A stretch of 64,000 nucleotides of DNA from Lachnospiraceae bacterium (lineage in GTDB: Bacteria; Bacillota; Clostridia; Lachnospirales; Lachnospiraceae). Every line of letters begins with the position of its first letter. The first letter of the stretch is position 1. Under the pieces are notes generated by a model. That model searched no databases and had not been told where the DNA came from. It was given only the letters and a program-made list of their open reading frames with translations. Positions 1 through 8,968 of this stretch are shown here, one piece after another. The stretch is from the NCBI GenBank assembly GCA_024693135.1, contig JAILLN010000013.1:1-64000 (forward strand), given 5' to 3'. The position numbers and the translations under genes were made by a program.

Positions 1-452
1 CTGTTCTTTACACCTTTCATTTTGAGTCGCCTTCCAGCTCCCCCCACGCTGTGCTGATTTGGTTCAGCCTGTGTAACGAATAAAAGAAGCATAAATCGCG
101 ATGAGATAATATATGGTTGAAATAGTCTTCGTTTGCTTCCAAATATTTTGCGAAGGGCGAGCCGCTTGCGTGCCTTGACGTTTCCTAAGGAGCCTCTTAC
201 CGCGAACACGCGGAGATTGCCGCCGGCTTCGACTTGCAAGATCGGCTGTTATGCGAGACAACACGCTTTTTCAGTTGGCTCGCATAGCCGAGATTGCATA
301 GTCGAAGCCAGCGGGAAGCTCCGCATGAAGTGAGCGGTGAGGCGACGTGGAAATGCAAGGCCCGCAGGCGGCGGATCTTTGTCAAGGCCCGCAGGTGGCG
401 CATCTTTACCACAACAGACAAAAGCAGACAAAAGAACCGTCCCCCTGTCTTT
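1..452 (+). repeat. Long palindromic interspersed repeat, copy 1 (left edge cut by window)
   Basis: This stretch is non-coding and matches 54.9-55.3 kb closely. Its core is a very long imperfect inverted repeat: arm 161-257 pairs with arm 279-372 around a loop of about 21 bases. The right part has two tandem copies of a unit of about 27 bases beginning AAGGCCCGCAGG, and the right end reads AAAAGAACCGTCCCCCTGTC (434-449 and flanks), the inverse of the left end of copy 2. No credible reading frame is present. It lies downstream of rho on the opposite side of a hairpin terminator. It could be a MITE-like element or a highly structured RNA; the sequence alone does not decide. Confidence 0.8.
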
Positions 453-472
453 ATATCACCTGGTTTGAAATA

Positions 473-506
473 AAAATAACGCCATGCATTTACACGGCGC
501 TATTTT
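473..506 (-). terminator. Probable intrinsic terminator of rho
   Basis: On the minus strand a 9-bp stem (AATAGCGCC / GGCGTTATT, one G-T pair) with a loop of about 12 bases is followed by TTTATTTC. It lies about 145 bases beyond the rho stop codon and just before the repeat. The region 507-649 between it and rho shows nothing else. Confidence 0.55.
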
Positions 507-649
507 CACTCATATGTAATCAAATCAGTAATTTCAATAAATCCGAAGCACTTTTAAATCATTCCTCCCGCTGCCATATCCTTCCGAAGGCATCCCCTCC
601 AGCTCCCGTCGATGCAATAACATACAAGCCGTTACTATCACCCGCAATT

Positions 650-2089
650 TTAATGGAACCGGATTTTCTTCACCACTTCCACAAACTCCCGGTTGCTCCG
701 TGTACGGGAGAACATATCGATCAGCTTGTCCACTGCCTCTTCCGGCTTCAGCGTATTCAGCGTCTTACGGATGATATCCATAGCCTCCATCTCCTCCGTA
801 GTCAGCAGCAGGTCTTCCCTCCGGGTAGAGGACTTCGCCAGGTCAATTGCAGGAAACACCCGTTTTTCTTGAAGCTTCCGGTTCAATACCATTTCCATAT
901 TGCCGGTACCCTTGAACTCCTCATAGACCACATCATCCATCTTGCTGCCCGTTTCCACCAGCGCAGTAGCAAGGATCGTCAGGCTTCCTCCCTCCCGCAT
1001 CTTCCTGGCTGCGCCAAAGAACCTCTTCGGCATATGCAGGGCCGCCGGATCCAATCCTCCCGAAAGCGTGCGCCCGGAGGGCGGAACCGTAAGATTATAA
1101 GCCCTGGCAAGCCTTGTGATGGAATCCAGGAGGATCATCACATCCTTCTTCTGCTCTACCAGACGCCTGGCTCTCTCGATGACCATCTCCGAGACCCTCT
1201 TATGGTGCTCCGGAAGCTCATCAAAGGTGGAATAGATCACCTCCACATTATCTCCCTTGATGCACTCCTTGATGTCCGTCACCTCTTCGGGGCGCTCATC
1301 GATCAGGAGGATGATCAGATGCACCTCCGGATTCGAGTGGGTCACGGCCTTTGCCACGGCCTTCAGCAGAGTGGTCTTTCCGGCCTTTGGCGGGGAAACG
1401 ATCATTCCTCTCTGGCCCTTTCCGACGGGGCTGATGAGGTCCATGATCCGCATGGCTATGTTATTATCTCCCGTCTCCAGGTGCAGCCTCTCATCGGGAA
1501 ATACCGGAGTCATGTCCTCAAAATTATACCTGTGCATGGCCTCCTGTGGCGGCATCCCGTTGATGGTGCGTACATACAGCAGCGCCGAGAATTTCTCGCC
1601 CCCGGTCTTCACCCTGGTATTACCGGATATGATATCGCCGGTTTTTAATCCGAACCTGCGGATCTGGCTGGGTGCCACATATACGTCATTTTCTCCGGGC
1701 AGATAATTCTCACAGCGGATAAATCCGTATCCGTCTGACATAACCTCCAGGATACCGTTGGCCATTTCTCCGGAATCCAGGGCTTCTTTATCCGGATCCA
1801 TGCTTTCCTCATCCCCATGAGGGCTCTGGGCATCCGTACCGGCCGATGCCCCCTTGTCTTCATCCCTGGCCGGCTTAGGCGTCTTTCTTTTCTGCTCACC
1901 CTTCCTGGCCGGCTGCTCCGTATCCCTGGCCGGCTGTGAATGTGCCTCGACCTCCTCCTGCTTTTGGGAAGCGGAAAGAAGGATCTCGATCAGGTCTGCC
2001 TTCTTCATGGCAGACGCACCCTTCACGCCCTGTCCCTTTGCCAATGCCCTTAACTCGGATAATGGCAGCGTTTCGAGTTTTTCTCTCAT
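650..2089 (-). CDS. rho: Transcription termination factor Rho
   Basis: Hexameric RNA-dependent ATPase that ends transcription; 479 residues. In order: Rho-N helical domain (about 1-45), a hydrophilic insert rich in Lys, Glu and Asp (about 45-105), the RNA-binding cold-shock-like domain (about 110-180, with YGFIR), and the RecA-type ATPase with Walker A PPKAGKTT near 234-241, the Walker B region [14 protein letters not shown] and the Q/R-loop region. The start [10 protein letters not shown] is the usual Rho-N beginning. The insert makes it longer than E. coli Rho (419 residues), as in other Clostridia and Actinobacteria, where such inserts aid RNA binding (known for the family, inferred here). 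It has its own promoter upstream and a terminator downstream. Confidence 0.97.
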   Translation of the reverse strand: MREKLETLPLSELRALAKGQGVKGASAMKKADLIEILLSASQKQEEVEAHSQPARDTEQPARKGEQKRKTPKPARDEDKGASAGTDAQSPHGDEESMDPDKEALDSGEMANGILEVMSDGYGFIRCENYLPGENDVYVAPSQIRRFGLKTGDIISGNTRVKTGGEKFSALLYVRTINGMPPQEAMHRYNFEDMTPVFPDERLHLETGDNNIAMRIMDLISPVGKGQRGMIVSPPKAGKTTLLKAVAKAVTHSNPEVHLIILLIDERPEEVTDIKECIKGDNVEVIYSTFDELPEHHKRVSEMVIERARRLVEQKKDVMILLDSITRLARAYNLTVPPSGRTLSGGLDPAALHMPKRFFGAARKMREGGSLTILATALVETGSKMDDVVYEEFKGTGNMEMVLNRKLQEKRVFPAIDLAKSSTRREDLLLTTEEMEAMDIIRKTLNTLKPEEAVDKLIDMFSRTRSNREFVEVVKKIRFH

Positions 2090-2168
2090 ATCTACCTCTC
2101 TATTGTGTATTGCGGGGTAATCTTTCAGAACCGAAGATCATTGTGCTTTCCGCACGTCTCACTAGAAC

Positions 2169-2197
2169 TGTATATCCTATCTTACAACAGCCTTCAA
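2169..2197 (-). promoter_or_regulatory. Probable sigma-A promoter of rho
   Basis: Minus strand: TTGAAG (2192-2197), 17-base spacer, TATACA (2169-2174), about 80 bases before the rho start. It lies in the gap after rarA. Confidence 0.5.
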
Positions 2198-2215
2198 AAT
2201 AATGCAATCCCGACT

Positions 2216-3550
2216 TTACTCGTCCCGGCTCTTTTTCAGCCTGCTCATATGCTCCCGGATCTTCTTCTCATATCCCATATCGGAGATATGATAGAATTCC
2301 CTCCCCTCGAGCTCATAGGGCATATACTGCTGCCTGACGTAATGATCCGGATAATCATGGCTGTAAAGATATCCTTCTCCCCGGCCAAGCTTTGCCGCCC
2401 CTCCGTAATGGGCATCCTGAAGATGGACCGGGATCGTGACATTCGGAGTCTCCCTCACCGCCTGCATGGCCTCCGATATGGCCATCACGGCAGAGTTGCT
2501 CTTGGGAGCCGTGGCGATATATGCCGCCGCCTGGGACAGAATGATCTGCGCCTCAGGCATTCCCACCCTCTCTATGGCCAGGAAAGCGGCTGTGGCCACC
2601 TGAAGGGCCTGGGGGTCTGCATTCCCCACATCCTCCGATGCACAGATGACCATGCGTCGCGCGATGAATTTGATGTCCTCGCCCGCATTCAGCATCCGCG
2701 CCAGGTAAAATACGGCCGCATCCGGATCGGATCCCCTCATGGATTTGATGAAAGCAGAGATCGTATCGTAATGATTGTCCCCTTCCCGATCATATTTTAC
2801 CGCCCTTTTTTGGATGCACTGCTCCGCGACCTTGAGGGTGATATGGATCATGCCGTCGCTTCCCCTCTCGGTGGTCATGATGCCCAGCTCCACCGCATTC
2901 AGGGCAGTCCTCGCATCCCCGTCGCTTACATCCGCCAGGAAGGAGGCCGCATCCTCATCGATCACGGCATGATACGCGCCCATGCCCTTCTTTTCATCAC
3001 TGACTGCTTTAAGGATCAGCTTTTTCAAGGAGTCCCTGTCCAGTGTCTTCAGCTCAAAAATCCTGGATCGGGAAAGCAGTGCGCTGTTCACTTCAAAATA
3101 GGGATTTTCGGTAGTGGCTCCGATCAGAATGATCGTCCCGTCTTCCACAAAGGGCAGGAGATAGTCCTGCTGCCCCTTATTGAAACGATGGATCTCGTCG
3201 ATGAAAAGGATCGTCCTCCGGCCATACATCCCGCGGTTATCCTTCGCATGGCTGATGACCTCCTCCATGTCCTTCTTCCCGGATGCCGTGGCATTCAGCT
3301 GGACGAAATCCGCCTTGGTCTGCTTTGCGATCACCTTAGCGATGGTGGTCTTTCCGGTACCCGGAGGGCCGTAGAGAATGATGGAGGAAAGCTTATCCGC
3401 CTTGATCGCCCGGTAAAGCAGGGTATCCTGCCCGATGATATGATCCTGCCCCAGGATATCCTCCAAGGCATCCGGCCTCATCCTGGCCGCAAGAGGCGAC
3501 TCCGCTTTCATATTATTGCTTCTTACATATTCAAATAGATCCTGCGCCAT
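2216..3550 (-). CDS. rarA: Replication-associated recombination protein A (AAA+ ATPase)
   Basis: RarA/MgsA acts at stalled replication forks and in recombination; cytosolic, nucleoid-associated. About 444 residues from MAQDLFEY. Walker A GPPGTGKT at 61-68, Walker B/DEIH at 118-121, sensor segment GATTENPYFEVN, then the clamp-loader-like C-terminal tetramerisation region. An ATG three codons upstream (3559) is also possible; neither has a strong ribosome binding site, and related proteins usually begin at DLFEY, so 3550 or near it is preferred. It follows minE after a 33-base gap that holds a hairpin, so it may be read from the min operon. Confidence 0.93.
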   Translation of the reverse strand: MAQDLFEYVRSNNMKAESPLAARMRPDALEDILGQDHIIGQDTLLYRAIKADKLSSIILYGPPGTGKTTIAKVIAKQTKADFVQLNATASGKKDMEEVISHAKDNRGMYGRRTILFIDEIHRFNKGQQDYLLPFVEDGTIILIGATTENPYFEVNSALLSRSRIFELKTLDRDSLKKLILKAVSDEKKGMGAYHAVIDEDAASFLADVSDGDARTALNAVELGIMTTERGSDGMIHITLKVAEQCIQKRAVKYDREGDNHYDTISAFIKSMRGSDPDAAVFYLARMLNAGEDIKFIARRMVICASEDVGNADPQALQVATAAFLAIERVGMPEAQIILSQAAAYIATAPKSNSAVMAISEAMQAVRETPNVTIPVHLQDAHYGGAAKLGRGEGYLYSHDYPDHYVRQQYMPYELEGREFYHISDMGYEKKIREHMSRLKKSRDE

Positions 3551-3560
3551 AACATACAAA

Positions 3561-3586
3561 GGCGGAACCGTTTTTTCGATTCCGCC
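3561..3586 (-). other. Hairpin between minE and rarA
   Basis: GGCGGAA pairs with TTCCGCC around a 12-base A-rich loop. The run of T after it (TTTGTATGTT) is short, so it may be a weak terminator or a processing site separating the min genes from rarA. Confidence 0.35.
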
Positions 3587-3592
3587 ATAAAA

Positions 3593-3874
3593 TCAATTCC
3601 TCTCCAGGATATTCCGTATGGGGATATTGGCATACAGTGCAGGCACTGTCCTGCCGTCGCTGCCCTCGCCTTCTCCGTCCATCTGTGTGATCTTTATGTC
3701 GAGCCCTTCCCTGTCGATCTCCACGTACTTGGAGAGCACATCGATGATATCATTCTTGATCCGTTCCATGATCTCCGGGGAACAGGCAGACCGGTCGGCT
3801 ACCAGCACCATCTTGAGCCGGTCCTTCGCCACATCTCCTGATGACTTTTTCCTGAAGAAATCCGAAAATTTCAT
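3593..3874 (-). CDS. minE: Cell division topological specificity factor MinE
   Basis: 93 residues, the normal family size. MinE stimulates the MinD ATPase and restricts the MinC/MinD division inhibitor to the cell poles. The N-terminal segment MKFSDFFRKK matches the membrane-targeting/MinD-activating helix, followed by the anti-MinCD region (RLKMVLVADR) and the C-terminal topological specificity domain. It is the third gene of minC-minD-minE with 12 bases after minD. Possession of MinE indicates an oscillating-type Min system, unlike the DivIVA/MinJ arrangement of Bacillus. Confidence 0.95.
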   Translation of the reverse strand: MKFSDFFRKKSSGDVAKDRLKMVLVADRSACSPEIMERIKNDIIDVLSKYVEIDREGLDIKITQMDGEGEGSDGRTVPALYANIPIRNILERN

Positions 3875-3886
3875 GCTAAGCCTCCT

Positions 3887-4666
3887 TTATTTGCCAAACA
3901 GCCTTGCGAAGAAACCCTTCTTGACATCCAGGTCAAGGAAAGGCACGTCCTCCCCGCATACCCTGCGGCAAATATTCATATAGGCCTGGCCCGCCAGGGA
4001 AGCATCCCCTGCAAGAGGCTCTCCGTTGTTCGTGGCCACCACGATATTCTCATCATCCGGCACCACGCCGATCAGTCCCACGGCAAGGATCTCCACCACA
4101 TCCTCGGCAGACATCATGTCTCCGCGCTTTACCATGTCCTGCCTCAGCCGGTTGACAATGAGCTTTGTGTCCTTCATTTCATTCGCTTCCAGGAGTCCGA
4201 TGATCCGGTCCGCATCCCGGACAGCGGAAACCTCCGGGGTGGTGACCACCAGCGCCCTGTCGGCACCGGCTATGGCATTCTTGAAGCCCTGCTCGATCCC
4301 TGCGGGGCAGTCCATGATGATATAATCAAAATCCTCCCGGAGTTCATCTGCAAGCTGCTTCATCTGGTCCGGATTCACACTGGTCTTGTCCCTGGTCTGG
4401 GCCGCGGGAAGCAGATACAGGGTATCATACCTCTTGTCCTTGATCAGGGCCTGCTTGGTCTTGCAGTTTCCCTCGATCACATCCACCAGGTTATAGACGA
4501 TGCGGTTTTCAAGCCCCAGGACCACGTCCAGATTCCGAAGGCCGATATCCGTGTCTACAAGCACGACCTTTTTGCCAAGCTTCGCTAAGCCGGTCCCGAT
4601 ATTTGCAGTGGTGGTCGTTTTGCCGACCCCACCCTTCCCGGACGTGATTACGATTACCTCTCCCAT
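3887..4666 (-). CDS. minD: Septum site-determining ATPase MinD
   Basis: 259 residues; ParA/MinD-family ATPase that binds membrane when ATP-loaded and recruits MinC. The deviant Walker A GKGGVGKTT is at 10-18, Walker B is in YIIMDCPAG, and the C-terminal amphipathic membrane-targeting helix is GFFARLFGK. It starts 3 bases after minC and is followed closely by minE, so the three form one operon. Confidence 0.96.
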   Translation of the reverse strand: MGEVIVITSGKGGVGKTTTTANIGTGLAKLGKKVVLVDTDIGLRNLDVVLGLENRIVYNLVDVIEGNCKTKQALIKDKRYDTLYLLPAAQTRDKTSVNPDQMKQLADELREDFDYIIMDCPAGIEQGFKNAIAGADRALVVTTPEVSAVRDADRIIGLLEANEMKDTKLIVNRLRQDMVKRGDMMSAEDVVEILAVGLIGVVPDDENIVVATNNGEPLAGDASLAGQAYMNICRRVCGEDVPFLDLDVKKGFFARLFGK

Positions 4667-4669
4667 TGA

Positions 4670-5569
4670 TTAAACCTCCACTGACTTTGAATTGCCTGCG
4701 GGCTTTTTCCCGTCTTTCTCTTTATCTGATAAGGCGCCCTGCTCCTTGGCCCTGCCGGGCTTCGGCGCCTCCTCCTCGATCACGCTGACTGCCTTTTTAT
4801 CCGTCCGGAAGAACCTGCAGTTCCGGACAAATTCACTGTCATAATCCCGGATAACGATATGCCCGTCAGAGATCAGGGCCACCTCCGGGATGATCTCATC
4901 TTTCGGCCTCATGAACCCGCGCTTGCGCTTGGGCACATTGTCCTGTGCGATGGCCATGGCGTCGCTGATGCGGATCTGCAGAGGATCCATGCGAAGAGCC
5001 ATGACGAAAGCATCCGAGTCCCCATAGGCGCCGGCATCCGCAGTGCCCTGCATGGCCCCCATCACAAAGATGGAGCCGCCCGCTGTGACCGTAGCGCCGG
5101 GCTTCACGTCCCCCAGGATGATCACGCTGCCCAGAGCATCGATATCCCGTCCAGAACGGAGATTGCCCGCATGGATTTCCGCATTCATGGGGTTGACGGC
5201 GGCCTCCAGCTGATGTACGGTCTTTAAGAGCAGGTCGTTGTCCTTCCGGAGCCTGGCATTTTCGATCTCATGCCCCGGATCCTCTCCCAGGATCTCCTGG
5301 AATTTATTCTCCAGGACCTTATCCTTCACCATGACCGTATCCACCTGAAGCTTTGTATTTTCTGTCAATAGCTTCAGGATCTCCGCTGTTTCTTCTTCAT
5401 TCACATCCCTGCCCTCTATGGACAGGATCATGTGCTTGGTCCCAAAAAATGCCGCGCCTTCCTTAAATTTCTTTTTGATCTCCGGGACCAGGTCTGCAAA
5501 GTTTCCCTGGTCTGTAAGCTTCACTATCAGCCCGGATTTCACACCCTTGAGGGTGACCGGCTGGCTCAT
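4670..5569 (-). CDS. minC: Septum site-determining protein MinC
   Basis: FtsZ polymerisation inhibitor, partner of MinD. From MSQPVTLKGVKSG the protein has about 299 residues: N-terminal FtsZ-binding domain (1-105), a linker, and the C-terminal beta-helical domain with Gly-rich turns (NLRSGRDIDALGSVIILGDV) that binds MinD. The C-terminus carries an extra charged tail (EEEAPKPGRAKEQ onward). This start was chosen because GGAGGT lies 6 bases before ATG 5569; the open frame extends further upstream but without a site. It heads the min operon. Confidence 0.94.
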   Translation of the reverse strand: MSQPVTLKGVKSGLIVKLTDQGNFADLVPEIKKKFKEGAAFFGTKHMILSIEGRDVNEEETAEILKLLTENTKLQVDTVMVKDKVLENKFQEILGEDPGHEIENARLRKDNDLLLKTVHQLEAAVNPMNAEIHAGNLRSGRDIDALGSVIILGDVKPGATVTAGGSIFVMGAMQGTADAGAYGDSDAFVMALRMDPLQIRISDAMAIAQDNVPKRKRGFMRPKDEIIPEVALISDGHIVIRDYDSEFVRNCRFFRTDKKAVSVIEEEAPKPGRAKEQGALSDKEKDGKKPAGNSKSVEV

Positions 5570-5604
5570 ACCATACCTCCATAAAAAAAACAACGCTAAA
5601 TTAG

Positions 5605-5633
5605 ATAATACTACATTCTGAACGGCTTGGAAA
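5605..5633 (-). promoter_or_regulatory. Possible promoter of the minCDE operon
   Basis: Minus strand: TTTCCA (5628-5633), 17-base spacer, TATTAT (5605-5610), about 35 bases before the minC start. It lies in the AT-rich gap after the DUF3810 gene. Confidence 0.4.
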
Positions 5634-5642
5634 GTAAAATTT

Positions 5643-6776
5643 TTAAGGTCCGGCATGAGAAGCAGCCATATCATGATCCAGCAGCAGCCGGACCACCTTC
5701 CCATAGCTCAGGCTGCCCTCCCGGATGCCGTTTGCCGTAAGGTTTCCACTGATAAAGCTTTCCGCCGCCTTCTCCACCTGATCCGTGGGAAGCCAGGCCT
5801 CTTCCTCCATCTTTTTCTTCCCCCCGTCCGTAAGAAACCGGCTGTCCCACCTCACCCTTTCACTTATGGCCGGATATGCGTCATAAGCCTCCCTGCTTCC
5901 CAGAGCCCGGTAAAAATCATTGTCCACATAGTTTAAGACACAAAGATAGCCGCTGTATTGAAAATAAGGGTCATCGGAGGATACGCAGGCCAGATAGGCG
6001 ATGAAATTCGCCTCATCCTCATACATGAAGCCCTTGGTATGGGCCAGCTCATGGCACATCGCGGCAGGCTTCAGGATCTCGCTCATATCCCCATTGATAT
6101 TCGCCTCCATGGAAAAAGGGAAGTAATACCCCTCCATGCGCTGCTGGCTCATAAAGGCGGAAAACCGGAGCTCCTTCGGCATATTATAGGCACCGGCAAG
6201 CTGGGAAATGCTTCCCTCCAGGGCTTTTACGGATCCGGCGGCCTTTTTCTTCATCTCTTCCATCCCCGGGGCATAGATCAGGTTTTCATCCTCATCCCGT
6301 TCAAATAAGGAAGACATCTCATTTACCTGAAGCACGATCCGGTTCCTCAGCTCCTTCAGCTCTTCAAGATCATATTCCCGCCCCTCTGCCTCGGGATAAT
6401 ACAGCCTCTCCAGGCTGGAGCAGTGGTAGAGGATAAAGCAGTTGAGGGTCATGATAAGGCTTACCACGGCCAGGAGCAAAAGAAAACACTTGAAATACAA
6501 CACCTGCCATGATGCTTTTTTTCCTTTTGCCAGCCGGATCAAAAGCCCGGGGGCTGCAAGAAGGGAAAACAGGATCAATCCCAGTCCGATGCAGAGAAGG
6601 ATCTCCCCCACTGAGCCATCTGTCATGCCGGACAGGCTCCTTAAGGGAAAGGAAACATATCCGTATACCGCATCCCGGTATATGTCCGAAAATCCATTCC
6701 AGGTCCAGGACAGCAGGTTCAGCAGAAAGGCCACGGCAAAAATCGTATATACTGCGATACGGTAGGCAAGCTTCAT
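5643..6776 (-). CDS. DUF3810-type membrane protein with HELAH metalloprotease motif
   Basis: 377 residues. Three hydrophobic helices occupy about the first 125 residues, followed by a soluble domain with MCHELAHTKGFMYEDEANF near 240-260: a HExxH zinc-binding motif with a downstream acidic EDEANF that could provide the third ligand. This matches the DUF3810 family, whose substrate is not known. The ATG overlaps the helicase stop codon (ATGA), with GGAGGTGAAGG as the ribosome binding site inside the helicase end, so the two are translationally coupled. It is the last gene of the pflA/Ter-triad series; a link in function is inferred only from that position. Confidence 0.75.
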   Translation of the reverse strand: MKLAYRIAVYTIFAVAFLLNLLSWTWNGFSDIYRDAVYGYVSFPLRSLSGMTDGSVGEILLCIGLGLILFSLLAAPGLLIRLAKGKKASWQVLYFKCFLLLLAVVSLIMTLNCFILYHCSSLERLYYPEAEGREYDLEELKELRNRIVLQVNEMSSLFERDEDENLIYAPGMEEMKKKAAGSVKALEGSISQLAGAYNMPKELRFSAFMSQQRMEGYYFPFSMEANINGDMSEILKPAAMCHELAHTKGFMYEDEANFIAYLACVSSDDPYFQYSGYLCVLNYVDNDFYRALGSREAYDAYPAISERVRWDSRFLTDGGKKKMEEEAWLPTDQVEKAAESFISGNLTANGIREGSLSYGKVVRLLLDHDMAASHAGP

Positions 6777-8968
6777 CCTTCACCTCCGCCCCAGCCAAAC
6801 ACTCTCTGCCTCATGCCCTCCACATCCAGCACGCCGAAGGCAAACCCTTTCCGGATGAGCTCCTTCGGCAGCATCTCGTCATACTTGTCAAATATCGGCA
6901 CTTCATTTTCATATACAAGCTCCATGGGATCCAGCTGCTTTTCTGCTTCCTCCCGGAGCACCCGGTAAAATTCCTCCCTCCCCGACCGCATGGTAAACTG
7001 CATGAAATACGGCCTGGAAGGGCACAGTCCCTTGATCCCAAGCCTATTTGCGCACTTAAGCTTAATGAAGCGCTCCAATGCAAGGAAGGCATAGCTTCCA
7101 AGCCAGGGGAATAAGGCCCAGAGGCTCCCTCCCAAGGAGATCAGCGGTTCCTCAAGAAGCCTTGCCTGCCTTGCGGCGTCTCTTGCCTGCTGAAGCCTCG
7201 CCTTTGCATTCCCGCTAAGGTAGGGATAGCCTTTGTCCTCCTTCAGCACCTGCTTCATCCTTTCCAGGATCCTGGTATGGATATCTCCGGGACAGTCCCC
7301 GAAATAGGCGGGCACGGTTCCCTTCACCGGCTGGCAGTATACCGTATGCCGTTTATGGTCTACTTCGTCTACGGTCCATACCAGTCCCGCTATGGCGATC
7401 TTCTCCCCCGGGGGCGGAGGCTTGACGATGGTGCCGATCTCCTGGGAATCCGAACGCACGGTATATTCCTCATTCTCCTGAAATACAGCATAGAATTTGT
7501 AATTATTGATGATCCTCTCCCCGGCAAGCCCCACGATCAATCCGTCCCGTTCTGTCCTCTGGATCTGGTCCGACTCGATGAGATGCAAAAGCAGCACCCG
7601 GTAATCCTCCTGGCTGATCTGCCGGAAGGGGGTCAGGGTCAGGACCCTTCCCGCAAGGGCCGCGCCCGTCAGCTCTCCCCCGGAAGCAAGAATGCTCATG
7701 GTCTGGTGGTAAAGAAGGCTGTAGGGATATTTCGGCGGTCTCGGAGGCTCCACCCACTTTTCCTCCACATAGAGCTGGATCAGGGATATGGCCTGGATCA
7801 AAGTCCAGGGCAGGGATTCCGGAAGCATGGCCCTCTCCATGGGAGGATCCTCCCGGACCACGAAATGCATCTCCTGTGGCTGGCCCCTCCTGCCGGTCCT
7901 GCCCATCCTCTGCAGGAAGGAGGATACGGTAAAGGGCGCATCCAGCTGGAAGGCCAGCTCCAGCCTGCCGATATCGATCCCCAGCTCCAGGGTGGCCGTT
8001 GTCACCGTGGACATCAATACATCATCATCCTTCATGGCATCCTCTGCCGTAAGCCGGTAGGCAGCGGAAAGATTCCCATGATGGATCAGGAACCGGTCCG
8101 GCTCTCCCGCCTCCTCGCAGTAATGCCGCAAAGTCGAGGTCACCGCCTCGGATTCCTCCCGGGAATTACAGAAGATCAGGCATTTCCTCCCCCGGGTATT
8201 CCGGTAGATATATCCAAGCCCGGGATCCACGTTGAGCTTCTCTCCATTTTCCCCATTTTCCTCCGATGCCGCTTTATAAAAATGCTCTACTCCCAGGCGC
8301 CAGCTCTGGGCAGGGGCTTCAAAACGGGGGATCAGGGTATCGCGTCCCGTCCCATGAGCCAGGACCCGGCCTGCCTCCTCCGGATCTCCTATGGTCGCGG
8401 AAAGCCCGATCCTTCTGGGATTCACCCCGGCCATTCGGGAAAGGCGTTCGATCAGGCAGAGGGTCTGGGCTCCCCGGTCTGATCGTAAAAGCGAGTGGAT
8501 CTCATCGATCACAATGAAGCGCAGGTCCCCAAAGAGCCTGGATATGGCCGAATGGCGGTGCAGGAGCATGGCTTCAAGGGATTCTGGCGTGATCTGCAGG
8601 ATGCCGGAAGGATTCTTCATCATTTTTTCCTTATGGGATCTGGGTGCATCCCCATGCCAGTGCCAGACCGGGATCCCTTCCTCTTCGCAGAGGGCATTCA
8701 GCCGCTCAAACTGATCATTGATCAGTGCCTTCAACGGCCCGATATAGATGGCGCCCACAGAGGAGGGGGGATCTTCCGAAAAGAGGGTCAGGATCGGAAA
8801 GAAGGCCGCTTCTGTCTTTCCTGAGGCTGTAGAAGCCGAAAGCAGTACATTCTCTTCCGTATGGAATATGGCATCTGCGGCCGCGGTCTGGATGCCCCTC
8901 AAGTCTTCCCATCCGCTCCGGTAGATGAAATCCTGGATAAACGGGGCATACCGCTCATACGCGCTCAT
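6773..8968 (-). CDS. Lhr/BrxHI-like superfamily 2 DEAD/DEAH helicase
   Basis: 731 residues; predicted ATP-dependent DNA translocase/helicase. Motif I STASGKT 46-52, motif II DEIH 155-158, motif III SAT 190-192, motif VI QRMGRTGRRG 352-361, then a long C-terminal part of about 350 residues resembling the Lhr winged-helix region. Similar helicases are named BrxHI in some BREX loci, but no other BREX gene is here. It overlaps the ATPase gene upstream by 4 bases (ATGA) and is coupled to the DUF3810 gene downstream. Together with the ATPase and the TerB-N/TerB-C protein it makes the triad noted in comparative studies of Ter-linked DNA-processing systems. Biological role untested as far as I know. 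Confidence 0.88.
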   Translation of the reverse strand: MSAYERYAPFIQDFIYRSGWEDLRGIQTAAADAIFHTEENVLLSASTASGKTEAAFFPILTLFSEDPPSSVGAIYIGPLKALINDQFERLNALCEEEGIPVWHWHGDAPRSHKEKMMKNPSGILQITPESLEAMLLHRHSAISRLFGDLRFIVIDEIHSLLRSDRGAQTLCLIERLSRMAGVNPRRIGLSATIGDPEEAGRVLAHGTGRDTLIPRFEAPAQSWRLGVEHFYKAASEENGENGEKLNVDPGLGYIYRNTRGRKCLIFCNSREESEAVTSTLRHYCEEAGEPDRFLIHHGNLSAAYRLTAEDAMKDDDVLMSTVTTATLELGIDIGRLELAFQLDAPFTVSSFLQRMGRTGRRGQPQEMHFVVREDPPMERAMLPESLPWTLIQAISLIQLYVEEKWVEPPRPPKYPYSLLYHQTMSILASGGELTGAALAGRVLTLTPFRQISQEDYRVLLLHLIESDQIQRTERDGLIVGLAGERIINNYKFYAVFQENEEYTVRSDSQEIGTIVKPPPPGEKIAIAGLVWTVDEVDHKRHTVYCQPVKGTVPAYFGDCPGDIHTRILERMKQVLKEDKGYPYLSGNAKARLQQARDAARQARLLEEPLISLGGSLWALFPWLGSYAFLALERFIKLKCANRLGIKGLCPSRPYFMQFTMRSGREEFYRVLREEAEKQLDPMELVYENEVPIFDKYDEMLPKELIRKGFAFGVLDVEGMRQRVFGWGGGEG

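Noticed and set aside
347-1648. A 433-codon plus-strand frame across rho, and many similar long frames opposite real genes
   Set aside because: They lie antisense to clearly conserved proteins and have no domain-like content; GC-rich codon use creates such shadows.
3561-3586. Strong terminator separating minE from rarA
   Set aside because: The stem is fair but the following T-run is poor, so it was listed only as a hairpin.
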